From: Clostridia bacterium
Lineage (GTDB): Bacteria > Bacillota > Clostridia > Christensenellales > Borkfalkiaceae
Direction: 5' to 3'
DNA: 64,000 nucleotides
NCBI GenBank assembly: GCA_017457225.1
Contig: JAFTHW010000004.1
Location: forward strand, 43,919-107,918
Under the pieces are notes generated by a model. The model was not told where the DNA came from, searched no databases, and saw nothing but the letters and a program-made list of their open reading frames with translations. A program made the position numbers and the translations under genes. Positions 17,671 through 25,761 of the stretch are shown in pieces (positions within the stretch are counted from its first letter, which is position 1; each line of letters opens with the position of its first letter).

Positions 17671-17861
17671 TTTTTCTTGAAAACCAACCGAAAAACTTTT
17701 CGCCGCGCAAAACTCTATCACGGGTTTTGCGCCGAATTTTCTACGCTCGTTCCCTTTACAGGGTTTAAAAACGATTCAAACGGTGTAAAAATAGAGAGCG
17801 GTTGTATCAAAAGCAGTCGGCTGCCGCATACTATGCGGCGTATCAGAACAGGAGTGTAACT

Positions 17862-19103
17862 ATGGCAAATCATCATCAACGTTGTTCTTTTTGCGACAAA
17901 CAAAAGGAAGAAACGCGCCGTCTGATTACGGGCCCCGACGGGGTTTGTATTTGCGACGAGTGCGTGAAAATATGTAAATCTATGATCGAGGAGTGGGAGA
18001 GCGAAAAGACTCCCGAAACGGAAGTCCCTTTGAAAAAGCCTGCCGAGATCAAGGAGGAGCTGGATAAATACATCGTGGGGCAAGACAAGGCGAAACGGGT
18101 GTTGTCCGTTGCCGTGTATAACCATTACAAGCGGATCAACGCAACGATGAAACAAAAGAGAAACGACGGCGACGGCGTGGAGATCGAGAAGAGCAACGTG
18201 CTTTTGCTCGGTCCGACGGGTAGCGGTAAAACGTTGCTTGCCAGAACGCTGGCGAAGATCCTGAACGTACCGTTTGCAACTTCGGACGCAACGACGCTCA
18301 CTGAAGCGGGTTACGTAGGGGAAGACGTGGAAAATATCCTCTTAAAACTCATTCAAAACGCAGATTACGACATCGAACGCGCGCAGCGCGGCATCATCTA
18401 TATCGACGAGATCGACAAGATCGCGAGAAAGGGCGAAAACGTGTCCATTACCCGCGACGTTTCGGGCGAGGGCGTGCAACAGGCTTTGCTCAAAATCATT
18501 GAAAGCACGACGGCGAACGTTCCCCCGCAGGGCGGAAGAAAGCATCCCAACCAAGAATGTCTGCGCCTCGATACGACGAATATCTTATTCATTTGCGGCG
18601 GCGCGTTCGTGGGCTTGGATAAAATCGTATCTTCGAGAAAAGACGATACGACGCTGGGCTTCGGCGGTAAAGTCCGTCTTGGAGAGCACGAAGCGGACTA
18701 TTCGGTGCTCGACGACGTAAAACCGCAGGATTTGACCAAGTTTGGGCTCATTCCCGAATTCGTGGGCAGACTCCCCATTGTCGTCAATCTCGACCCCCTT
18801 GGCGAAGACGCGCTCGTGAAGATCTTGACCGAGCCGAAGAACGCGATCATTAAGCAGTATCAAAAGCTTTTGGGCTTTGACGGAGTGAAACTGACGGTGG
18901 AAGCGGAAGCGGTGCGCGAGATCGCGCAGACGGCGATCCGTTTGAAGACGGGCGCGAGAGGTTTGCGTACCATCATTGAGGGAGTTATGACCGAAGTGAT
19001 GTATAAGATTCCCTCCGAAGAAAACGTCGAAGAAGTCGTCGTCACGAAAGAGTGTTTGACGAGCGGCGCAACGCCGAAAGTCGTGTATAAACAATCCGCG
19101 TAA
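17862..19103 (+). CDS. clpX: ATP-dependent Clp protease ATP-binding subunit ClpX
   Basis: The 413-residue AAA+ unfoldase has the N-terminal zinc-binding domain (CSFCDKQ, CICDEC), Walker A GPTGSGKT, Walker [10 protein letters not shown], the pore and IGF-type regions (LGFGGKV in that position) and sensor 2 GARGLR. It unfolds tagged substrates and feeds ClpP. GGAG precedes the ATG. The 190-bp gap from clpP ends in a small GCCGCATA/TATGCGGC hairpin next to the ribosome site, so clpX may also have its own control. Confidence 0.97.
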   Translation: MANHHQRCSFCDKQKEETRRLITGPDGVCICDECVKICKSMIEEWESEKTPETEVPLKKPAEIKEELDKYIVGQDKAKRVLSVAVYNHYKRINATMKQKRNDGDGVEIEKSNVLLLGPTGSGKTLLARTLAKILNVPFATSDATTLTEAGYVGEDVENILLKLIQNADYDIERAQRGIIYIDEIDKIARKGENVSITRDVSGEGVQQALLKIIESTTANVPPQGGRKHPNQECLRLDTTNILFICGGAFVGLDKIVSSRKDDTTLGFGGKVRLGEHEADYSVLDDVKPQDLTKFGLIPEFVGRLPIVVNLDPLGEDALVKILTEPKNAIIKQYQKLLGFDGVKLTVEAEAVREIAQTAIRLKTGARGLRTIIEGVMTEVMYKIPSEENVEEVVVTKECLTSGATPKVVYKQSA

Positions 19104-19115
19104 AGCAAGAACGCA

Positions 19116-19143
19116 AGCGGCTTCCCGTAATCGGGAAGCCGCT
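19116..19143 (+). terminator. hairpin after clpX
   Basis: AGCGGCTTCCCG and CGGGAAGCCGCT form a 12-bp stem 13 bp after the stop; only a weak T tract (AATTT) follows. Confidence 0.7.
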
Positions 19144-19169
19144 AATTTGTAAAAAATTTTAAAAACCTA

Positions 19170-19378
19170 TTGACAAATACAAATAGTATGGTATAATGTA
19201 GCTACAAAAGGAAAATTTTTCCTAAATTTTGACAAGGACGGTATACTCCCATGAACAACGAACAATTTCTTCAAGGAGGAACTATTTAGGATATTTTTTG
19301 AATAGAATATATACCGTTCCTCCTTTGTTTTTTAGACAAAAGGAGGATTTTTATATCCTGCTTAAAAAGGAGAAGTTT
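19170..19378 (+). promoter_or_regulatory. promoter and attenuator leader of lipoprotein gene B
   Basis: This is the second copy of the leader at 9752. TTGACA (19170-19175) and TATAAT (19192-19197) have a 16-bp spacer, followed by an AGGAAAATTTTTCCT dyad. AGGAGGAAC (19274-19282) can pair with GTTCCTCCT (19316-19324); the overlapping TCCTCCTTT (19318-19326) can pair with AAAGGAGGA (19339-19347) before TTTTTA as a terminator. Both arms and both alternatives are conserved relative to copy A, while loop lengths differ by a few bases, which argues that the structures are functional. Confidence 0.75.
19251..19289 (+). CDS. leader peptide B, MNNEQFLQGGTI
   Basis: A 12-residue frame in the same place as leader peptide A (9833), differing at two residues. 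AAGGA lies about 11 nt upstream. The GGA GGA ACT codons form the antiterminator arm. Expression is inferred only from conservation. Confidence 0.55.
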   Translation: MNNEQFLQGGTI

Positions 19379-20128
19379 ATGAAAAAATTATTGACATTAT
19401 TGATTTTACTTACAACGCTCGTGTTTAGCTCGTGCGCGTTCCCGTTTACCCAACAAGAGAGTAGTGAGTCAGCTTCCTCTTCGCCTCAATCAAGTTCGGA
19501 AGCGATAGCAAACTCTAGCGAATCGTCCGAAATTTCTTCTTTAGAAGAACCTGAAGAAGAAATTAAGGTTTTTAATACCGTAGGTCAGTATGGTCGATAC
19601 CATTTTGAAGGTATAGAAGTGATTGGCTTAGATTTTGGGGTTCCCGACGAATTGAATTTAGACAATACACGGGGTTGGATAGGAGGCGACGTGATACGTC
19701 TTTGGTATACCGGTGATACCTTTTATGGTATCTGTCAAGAATTTATTGCATATAAAAAACTGGAAGACGGCTCTTTAGAGCTTGTGTTTGGGAAAATGAT
19801 AACCCCCTCTAACCTTAAAATAATCAAGTGGGAATATATCCCTGCCAAGATTATGCGTATCAAGTATTACAAAGCAACGGACACCGAAGACGCGCGTTTT
19901 GTTCAATTAGACGAAAATGACGTAGAAACACCTGTTCGCATTGGTAGATGGAGTCCCTTTTATTATCTAACGGATTTTGATACCGAACCTATGGACGGTA
20001 GAGGGATTGTTGAAGAAGATTGGGAAGACGGACAAATTTTATACGCTTCGTATAGCGCAACGGATTATAACGCAGAAACCGACACGTATCGCATTCGCGG
20101 CTTCTACTACAAAAATCCCAGACCGTAA
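19379..20128 (+). CDS. putative lipoprotein B (paralogue of 9962-10726)
   Basis: The 249-residue protein has almost the same lipoprotein signal as paralogue A (Cys at 19) and the same Ser-rich linker, then a diverged middle and a closely matching C terminus (VEEDWEDGQILYASYS to FYYKNPRP). It is probably anchored outside the cell membrane. The function is not recognised. It lies alone between clpX and fba under the leader at 19170, with a terminator after it. Confidence 0.75.
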   Translation: MKKLLTLLILLTTLVFSSCAFPFTQQESSESASSSPQSSSEAIANSSESSEISSLEEPEEEIKVFNTVGQYGRYHFEGIEVIGLDFGVPDELNLDNTRGWIGGDVIRLWYTGDTFYGICQEFIAYKKLEDGSLELVFGKMITPSNLKIIKWEYIPAKIMRIKYYKATDTEDARFVQLDENDVETPVRIGRWSPFYYLTDFDTEPMDGRGIVEEDWEDGQILYASYSATDYNAETDTYRIRGFYYKNPRP

Positions 20129-20144
20129 CAAAGAAAGAGAAAGA

Positions 20145-20190
20145 AAAGCCCTCGGCGGAATTTTCCGCCGAGGGCTTGTTTTGTTTTTAA
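20145..20190. terminator. terminator between lipoprotein gene B and fba
   Basis: AAGCCCTCGGCGG and CCGCCGAGGGCTT form a long stem followed by GTTTTGTTTTT; it can serve both convergent genes. Confidence 0.85.
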
Positions 20191-21129
20191 TTAAAACGCT
20201 TTGCCTGCCGAGCCGAGCACGTTGACGATCTTGTGTTTTACCATTTCTTTCATCATTGCGCGCGCGTCGCCAAGGTATTGACGGGGGTCGAAGTGACCGG
20301 GCTGTTCGGTGAAGTGCTTACGGATTGCAGCCGTGAACGCTACGCGAAGGTCAGAGTCGATATTGATCTTGCAAACCGCCATTTGCGCCGCTTTTCTAAG
20401 CTCCGATTCGGGAATACCGATTGCGTCGGGCATATGACCGCCGAACTGGTTGACGATCGCAACCTTGTCCTGAGGAACGGAGGAAGCGCCGTGCAAAACG
20501 ATGGGGAAGCCGGGCAAACGGTTGCCGATCTCTTCCAAGATATCCAAACGGAGTTTGGGATCTTGACCGGGTTTGAATTTATAAGCGCCGTGAGAAGTAC
20601 CGATCGCGATCGCAAGGGAGTCGATACCCGTCTTGCTTACGAATTCCTGTACTTCGTCGGGGGAGGTGAATTGCGCGTCTGCCGCGTCTACGTTAACGTC
20701 GTCTTCGATTCCTGCGAGTTTACCGAGTTCCGCTTCTACCACAACGCCGTGGTCGTGCGCGTATTCAACGACTTTCTTGGTGATTGCGATATTTTCTTCC
20801 CAAGGATGGGAGGAAGCGTCGATCATAACGGACGTGAAACCGCCGTCGATGGAAGCTTTACAAATTTCAAAATCCGCGCCGTGGTCGAGGTGCATCGCAA
20901 CGGGAATATCGTTCGTTTCCACAGCAGCTTGTACGAGGTGCTTCAAATATACGGGATTCGCATACTTTCTCGCGCCTGCGGAAACCTGCAAAATAACGGG
21001 AGATTTCTCTTCGTTAGCGGCTTCGACGATCGCTTGGATCATTTCCATGTTGTTCACGTTAAAAGCGCCGATTGCGTATTTTCCCGCGTAGGCTTTTTTA
21101 AACATTTCGGTAGTAGTAACCAAAGGCAT
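20191..21129 (-). CDS. fba: class II fructose-1,6-bisphosphate aldolase
   Basis: The 312-residue glycolytic enzyme has the class II zinc sites: HLDHG with the catalytic Asp-His pair, VVVEAELGKLAG, IAIGTSHGAYKF and VLHGASSVP. It splits fructose 1,6-bisphosphate into two triose phosphates. The length and the DPRQYLGDARAMMKEMV C terminus fit the Firmicutes form. The ATG at 21129 follows GGAGG. Confidence 0.96.
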   Translation of the reverse strand: MPLVTTTEMFKKAYAGKYAIGAFNVNNMEMIQAIVEAANEEKSPVILQVSAGARKYANPVYLKHLVQAAVETNDIPVAMHLDHGADFEICKASIDGGFTSVMIDASSHPWEENIAITKKVVEYAHDHGVVVEAELGKLAGIEDDVNVDAADAQFTSPDEVQEFVSKTGIDSLAIAIGTSHGAYKFKPGQDPKLRLDILEEIGNRLPGFPIVLHGASSVPQDKVAIVNQFGGHMPDAIGIPESELRKAAQMAVCKINIDSDLRVAFTAAIRKHFTEQPGHFDPRQYLGDARAMMKEMVKHKIVNVLGSAGKAF

Positions 21130-21502
21130 AATAAAATCCTCCAAATAAATTAACTTTTTCGTTCCGTTTCATTATAGCCCATTTTTCGATAAAAAGCAAA
21201 CAAAAGCGGCGAATTTATCAAAAATTTTTTAAAAGGAGTGGAATTTCAGATACTTTTTAAAAATCGCCTTAAACTCCGCAAATGAATTTTAAAAAAACGG
21301 ACCATAATACTAGGGAAAATGCATATGAATATTAATGAATTGATATAGTCATAAAAATTGCGAATTTTTAGATAAAACGTTTTGAAAAACACTTGACAAA
21401 GTTTCAGGCAGGGGGGTATAATTTTGTTAAGAGAGTTCTTTTAAAAGCGTCAAAAATTTATCTTTAGATAAATAAGTAGTAAAAGGTAAGGAGAAACGGA
21501 TT
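21130..21502 (+). promoter_or_regulatory. intergenic region with promoter of the hexapeptide gene-glmM operon
   Basis: The 370-bp gap between divergent genes holds TTGACA (21393-21398) and TATAAT (21417-21422) with an 18-bp spacer, 80 bp before the gene at 21503. The rest is AT-rich; I see no further gene or clear repeat. Confidence 0.65.
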
Positions 21503-22174
21503 ATGTATATCATAACAGAGCTGTTCGATCTAGCGCATACGCAAGCAAAGGACTACCTCGCTTCCTATCGTTATCCTTGGGAAGCATTGCAGGGGCTAAA
21601 AGAGTTTATCGTGAAACAAGGCGAGCTTCTTTCCCGAGCAGAATACGAAGAAATCTCGCTAAACGTCTGGGTTCACAAAACGGCGAAGATCGCGCCCACT
21701 GCGTATTTGGGCGCGCCCTGCATCGTCGGAGCGGATACGGAGATCCGCCATTGCGCGTTTATCCGTGGCAGCGCGTTGATCGGGAAAGGCTGCGTCGTGG
21801 GGAATTCTACCGAACTGAAAAACGTCATTTTATTCGACGGAGTTCAAGTACCCCATTACAATTACGTCGGGGACAGTATTCTTGGGTATAAAGCGCACTT
21901 GGGCGCAGGCGCAATCACTTCCAACGTCAAGTCGGATAAGACTCCCATTGCCGTGAAAGGGGCGCGGGAACGAGCGGAAACGGGCTTGAAAAAATTCGGC
22001 GCGGCGGTCGGGGATTACGTGGAAGTGGGCTGTAACAGCGTGCTTAATCCCGGTACTGTGATCGGGAGAAGGAGCGTAGTGTATCCTCTGTCCTGTGTGC
22101 GCGGCGTAGTGGAAGAGGACGGGATTTATAAGACGGGCGGCGTCATCGTAAAAAAGAACGCCGACAAACGTTAA
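21503..22174 (+). CDS. left-handed beta-helix (hexapeptide) acyltransferase-like protein
   Basis: The 223-residue protein carries hexapeptide repeats (ISLNVWVHKTAKIAPTAYLG; IVGADTEIRHCAFIRGSALI; AAVGDYVEVGCNSVLNPGTV), the fold of the GlmU acetyltransferase half and related enzymes. It lacks a nucleotidyltransferase domain. It is followed 10 bp later by glmM, so a role in UDP-GlcNAc synthesis, acetylating or binding glucosamine 1-phosphate, is a reasonable inference. AAGGAG precedes the ATG. Confidence 0.75.
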   Translation: MYIITELFDLAHTQAKDYLASYRYPWEALQGLKEFIVKQGELLSRAEYEEISLNVWVHKTAKIAPTAYLGAPCIVGADTEIRHCAFIRGSALIGKGCVVGNSTELKNVILFDGVQVPHYNYVGDSILGYKAHLGAGAITSNVKSDKTPIAVKGARERAETGLKKFGAAVGDYVEVGCNSVLNPGTVIGRRSVVYPLSCVRGVVEEDGIYKTGGVIVKKNADKR

Positions 22175-22184
22175 AGGAGAGAGT

Positions 22185-23567
22185 ATGGGAAAATATTTCG
22201 GAACGGACGGCTTCCGCGGGGAAGCGAACAAGGAACTGACGGCAGAGCACGCTTTCAAGATTGGCAGATTTTTAGGTTGGTATTTCCAGGAAAAAAAGCG
22301 TGGTGAGGGCGGCGAAAAAGCTCGTATCGTCATCGGAAAAGACACGCGCAGATCGGGGTATATGTTCGAGTACGCTTTATCGGGCGGAATCGTATCCTCG
22401 GGCGCGGACGTGTATCTTTTGCACGTGACGACGACTCCGTCGGTGGGGTATGTGGTACGCTCGGAGGGGTTTGATTGCGGAATTATGATCTCCGCCAGCC
22501 ATAACCCGTTCCACGACAACGGGATCAAGCTGTTCAACGGCGCGGGCGAGAAAATGGACGAGGAAACGATTGCGCTTATTGAGAGTTATTTAGACGGGGC
22601 GGCGGACGTATTTGGACAACGGTTTTTGGAAGCGCCGTACGCTACGGGCGCGAATATCGGCAGGACGGTGGACTACGTGGCGGGCAGGAATCGGTACGTG
22701 GGGTATCTCATTTCCCTTGGCGTATATAGTTTCAAGGGTTGGAAAGTGGGGTTGGACTGCGCGAACGGGAGCGCTTGGAACATCGCGAAAAACGTATTCG
22801 ACGCGCTGGGCGCGACGACGTTTACGATGGGGGCAGAGCCCGACGGAACGAACATCAATGCCGGCGTGGGGTCTACGCAAATTCACGCGCTCCGTAAATT
22901 CGTTGTAGAAAAAGGCTTGGATATCGGGTTTGCCTACGACGGGGACGCAGACCGTTGCCTGTGCGTGGACGAGAACGGGGAGCTTGTAGACGGAGATAAA
23001 ATTATGTACGCGTACGCGCGATATATGAAAGAGCACGGAAAACTCGTCAAAAATACAGTCGTAACGACGGTAATGTCCAATTTCGGATTATACAAAGCTC
23101 TGGACGAGATCGGGATTGCTTACGAGAAAACGGCGGTGGGAGATAAATACGTGTACGAGCGTATGGCGGAGGGAGGATTCGTGCTCGGCGGCGAACAGTC
23201 GGGGCATATCATTTTCTCCAAGTACGCGAGTACGGGGGACGGGATTTTGACGAGCCTGAAAGTGATGCAGGCGTTGGTGGATAAAAAGACGACGCTTTCC
23301 AAGCTCGTCGAGCCGATGAAGACGTATCCGCAGGCGTTGGAAAACGTCCGAGTCAAGGACAAAAAAGCCGTTTGCGCGGACAAAGACGTTTTGGAAGCGT
23401 TGCGGCTGGGGGAAGAAAAGATCGGGGATACGGGTAGAATGATGCTTCGGGAGTCGGGAACAGAGCCGGTTGTCCGCGTCATGGCGGAGGCGGAGAACGA
23501 GGAATTGTGCCGCGAGTGCGTAGCGCGCGTCGTGCGAATGATCGAAGAAAAAGGCTATTTGGCGTGA
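22185..23567 (+). CDS. glmM: phosphoglucosamine mutase
   Basis: The 460-residue enzyme converts glucosamine 6-phosphate to the 1-phosphate. Visible motifs are the start GKYFGTDGFRGEANKELT, the phosphoserine loop ISASHNPFHDNG, the metal loop AYDGDADRC and the sugar loop GGEQSGHI, with the phosphate-binding RESGTEPVVRVM at the C terminus. AAAGGAGAG precedes the ATG. It is the second gene of the operon starting at about 21430. Confidence 0.95.
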   Translation: MGKYFGTDGFRGEANKELTAEHAFKIGRFLGWYFQEKKRGEGGEKARIVIGKDTRRSGYMFEYALSGGIVSSGADVYLLHVTTTPSVGYVVRSEGFDCGIMISASHNPFHDNGIKLFNGAGEKMDEETIALIESYLDGAADVFGQRFLEAPYATGANIGRTVDYVAGRNRYVGYLISLGVYSFKGWKVGLDCANGSAWNIAKNVFDALGATTFTMGAEPDGTNINAGVGSTQIHALRKFVVEKGLDIGFAYDGDADRCLCVDENGELVDGDKIMYAYARYMKEHGKLVKNTVVTTVMSNFGLYKALDEIGIAYEKTAVGDKYVYERMAEGGFVLGGEQSGHIIFSKYASTGDGILTSLKVMQALVDKKTTLSKLVEPMKTYPQALENVRVKDKKAVCADKDVLEALRLGEEKIGDTGRMMLRESGTEPVVRVMAEAENEELCRECVARVVRMIEEKGYLA

Positions 23568-23626
23568 AGAAAAAGTAAGAAGTAAGAGTGAATAGTGAAT
23601 AAGTAAGGAGAGATTTATCAAAGATA

Positions 23627-23830
23627 CGTTCGACTACGGCTGTCGCCTCCGCTCAGTATGACACAAACACTTTAAATCTTACCACAACTTCGGCAAAGCC
23701 GAAATATCACTTGCCGCCAGGCGAATATCACTCTTCGCAAAGCGAAGAATATCACTGCGAAGCAATCTCACTTGCCTCTTGCCTTCTCCTGGAGGAGAAG
23801 GGGGACCGCTTGCGGTGGATGAGGAGTAAA
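23627..23830. repeat. cluster of REP-like palindromic repeats
   Basis: Between glmM and a broken SDR gene lies a run of small palindromes joined by a common AATATCACT tag: CTTCGGCAAAGCCGAA (near 23690), TTGCCGCCAGGCGAA, CTTCGCAAAGCGAAG (near 23736) and a further AATCTCACTTGCC. It is flanked by CGACTACGGCTGTCGCCTCC (near 23632) and TCTCCTGGAGGAGAAGG (near 23785). This composition is that of dispersed intergenic repeats. An 81-codon frame across it is chance. Confidence 0.6.
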
Positions 23831-23915
23831 AAAGGAAAGGATTTTGACGTCCTTTCCTTTTATCTTTTAATTCTTCAAGCTGTTTTTGAATTTATTCAAT
23901 CATTGGGTTTTTCTT

Positions 23916-24047
23916 TTACTCTTTCAGTTGATCGGGCAATAGGTATTTATGTTTGATTTTCAAATATCTCTTGCCACCTTTAAATTGTTTTGCCGTTTCC
24001 AGACCGAATCCGTTGGTCGCGCCGATAATGACGATAATCTTATCCAT
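23916..24047 (-). pseudogene. N-terminal remnant of a short-chain dehydrogenase
   Basis: The frame from ATG at 24047 gives 43 residues: MDKIIVIIGATNGFGLETAK, then QFKGGKRYLKIKHKYLL and a stop. The first 22 residues are the beta-alpha-beta start of an SDR Rossmann fold with the GxxxGxG NAD(P) loop. A full SDR is about 250 residues, so this is a truncated gene, joined to unrelated sequence next to the repeat cluster. AAGGAG precedes the ATG. Confidence 0.65.
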
Positions 24048-24275
24048 ATAAACTCCTTGCCTTGTCGTTCGGGTTTGATTCGTTGAGACTGTTATAACAA
24101 AAAGCGAGAAAAAGACAATGCTATCGGTATCTTTTTTCTGCGCTCAAACGGGAAAGCAAGCTACAATATTATATAATAATAGAGTGAAAAATAAAGGGAA
24201 AGAGGCAAAAAAGCAAAAAGGTAAAAAATTTTTTGAAAAAATTAAAAAAAGTTAAAAAAGTAGGCTCAAAACAGC

Positions 24276-24436
24276 TTGACTTAAATTTCTTTTCATACTA
24301 CAATAAATAGGAAGTTGCGGAGGTAGCGTGAAAAAACCGCTTTTCCCCGTTAGTTGAGCGGCTTTTTAAAAGCGTTCCGCGACCAGTGAAGAGAAAATCA
24401 AGCGAAAAATACACACGAAATAAGGAGTAACATATT
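24276..24436 (+). promoter_or_regulatory. promoter and L13-type leader upstream of rplM
   Basis: TTGACT (24276-24281) and TACAAT (24299-24304) have a 17-bp spacer. The leader contains AACCGC/GCGGCTT around 24335-24367 with a following T tract, a possible attenuator that would fit autoregulation by L13. L13 leaders are known in Firmicutes; assignment is by position and hairpin. Confidence 0.6.
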
Positions 24437-24868
24437 ATGAAAACCTATATGGCGCATGCCGAAACGGTTGAAAGAAAGTGGTACGTGGTAGATGCGGCGG
24501 GCGTTCCTCTCGGTCGTCTGGCAAGTCACGTTGCGATGGTGCTTCGCGGCAAGCACAAACCCGTTTACACTCCCAACGTTGACACGGGTGATTTCGTCAT
24601 CGTTATCAACACGGACAAAACCGTTCTCACGGGCAAAAAATTGGAAGACAAATACTACAGATATCACAGCGGCTACATCGGTGGCTTGAAAGAAATCGCA
24701 TACAAGAAGTTGATGGCGGAAAAGAGTGACCTTGCCGTATACGAAGCGGTAAAAGGTATGTTGCCTAAAAACAGCTTGGGCAGAGCGATGCTGAAAAAGC
24801 TGAGAGTGTACAAGGGCGCAGAGCACAAGCACGAAGCGCAGAAACCCGAAGTACTCAAACTTGACTAA
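24437..24868 (+). CDS. rplM: 50S ribosomal protein L13
   Basis: The 143-residue protein has the L13 landmarks [33 protein letters not shown] and [18 protein letters not shown]. It binds 23S rRNA early in 50S assembly. It is followed 15 bp later by rpsI, the usual pair. Confidence 0.97.
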   Translation: MKTYMAHAETVERKWYVVDAAGVPLGRLASHVAMVLRGKHKPVYTPNVDTGDFVIVINTDKTVLTGKKLEDKYYRYHSGYIGGLKEIAYKKLMAEKSDLAVYEAVKGMLPKNSLGRAMLKKLRVYKGAEHKHEAQKPEVLKLD

Positions 24869-24883
24869 GGAGAGGATTGAAAA

Positions 24884-25297
24884 ATGGCAAAAGCTAATGT
24901 AAAGAAGAAAATTCAATTCTGGGGCACGGGTAGAAGAAAGAAAGCAATCGCTCGTGTACGTCTGATCCCCGGCGGCAACGGTACGATCGTGATCAACGAC
25001 CGTACGTTTGAAGACTACTTCCCTCAGGGAACCCTTCAGTACATCGTAAAACAGCCTCTCGTTGCAGTAGAAGCGGAAGCGAAATACGACGTTATGGTAA
25101 ACGTAATTGGCGGCGGTTACACCGGCCAGGCGGGCGCGATCCGTTTGGGCGTAGCGCGCGCGTTGTTGGAGGCGGAAGAAAACAGCCGTCCCGTATTGAA
25201 AGCGGCAGGATTCCTTACGAGAGACCCTCGCGCAAAGGAAAGAAAGAAGTACGGCTTGAAGAAAGCACGTCGCGCTCCTCAGTTCTCGAAGAGATAA
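24884..25297 (+). CDS. rpsI: 30S ribosomal protein S9
   Basis: The 137-residue protein has the S9 core [36 protein letters not shown] and the C-terminal SKR tail that reaches tRNA in the P site. It is co-transcribed with rplM; a terminator follows at 25326. Confidence 0.97.
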   Translation: MAKANVKKKIQFWGTGRRKKAIARVRLIPGGNGTIVINDRTFEDYFPQGTLQYIVKQPLVAVEAEAKYDVMVNVIGGGYTGQAGAIRLGVARALLEAEENSRPVLKAAGFLTRDPRAKERKKYGLKKARRAPQFSKR

Positions 25298-25325
25298 TTT
25301 TCAGGAGTTTGGAACAAAGAAAATC

Positions 25326-25353
25326 ACCGAACGGATTGTCCGTTCGGTTTTTC
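25326..25353 (+). terminator. intrinsic terminator after rpsI
   Basis: ACCGAACGGA and TCCGTTCGGT form a stem followed by TTTTC. Confidence 0.88.
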
Positions 25354-25398
25354 TTATTTGCGGAAGATTTAACGGCGTTTGCGAGTCTTAAACGGCTT

Positions 25399-25599
25399 TT
25401 ATTTTTTCAGCCGTTTTGCGCGCTCGTCGTGCTGTTTCGCAAAATCCAAAAACGCATTGTTTTTGGACGGAGCGGATTCCGCCGTTTCGCTTTCTATGGT
25501 CGGTTCTTCGCTCGCAGGGCGCGCGTTCTCCGAGTTTTCGGTAGGCGGAGAGGGGAGGAGAGATTGTAACAAATGAAACAAAGAAAAGGGTTCAGACAC
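25399..25599 (-). CDS. small hypothetical protein, 66 residues
   Basis: A GTG start at 25599 lies 7 nt after GGAGG, a strong ribosome site that supports a real gene. The product (MSEPFSLFHLLQSLLPSPP...) has a hydrophobic N-terminal helix, an acidic Ser/Glu-rich middle and a basic end, FLDFAKQHDERAKRLKK. It is not recognised. It is divergent from the large lipoprotein gene at 25762. Confidence 0.55.
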   Translation of the reverse strand: MSEPFSLFHLLQSLLPSPPTENSENARPASEEPTIESETAESAPSKNNAFLDFAKQHDERAKRLKK

Positions 25600-25761
25600 A
25601 AAAAAACCTCCAAAACTGAAAAAATCACGTAAAATAGCAAAAAAAACGGGCGGTTTTTGGTTGCTTTAATTGACGTTTTGATATATAATAGAATATGCGT
25701 TAATATTGTCGGTCAATGCACGTTGACGACAAAACTTTATAATTAAGGAGTCCTTACTATA

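Noticed and set aside
19229-19378. 50-codon in-frame extension of lipoprotein B upstream of its signal peptide
   Set aside because: The corresponding frame in copy A is shifted, so it is not conserved; the leader peptide frame, promoter and hairpins explain the sequence, and the lipoprotein signal sets the start at 19379.
23711-23956. 81-codon plus-strand frame after glmM
   Set aside because: It runs across palindromic repeats and antisense to the SDR fragment, with no ribosome site.
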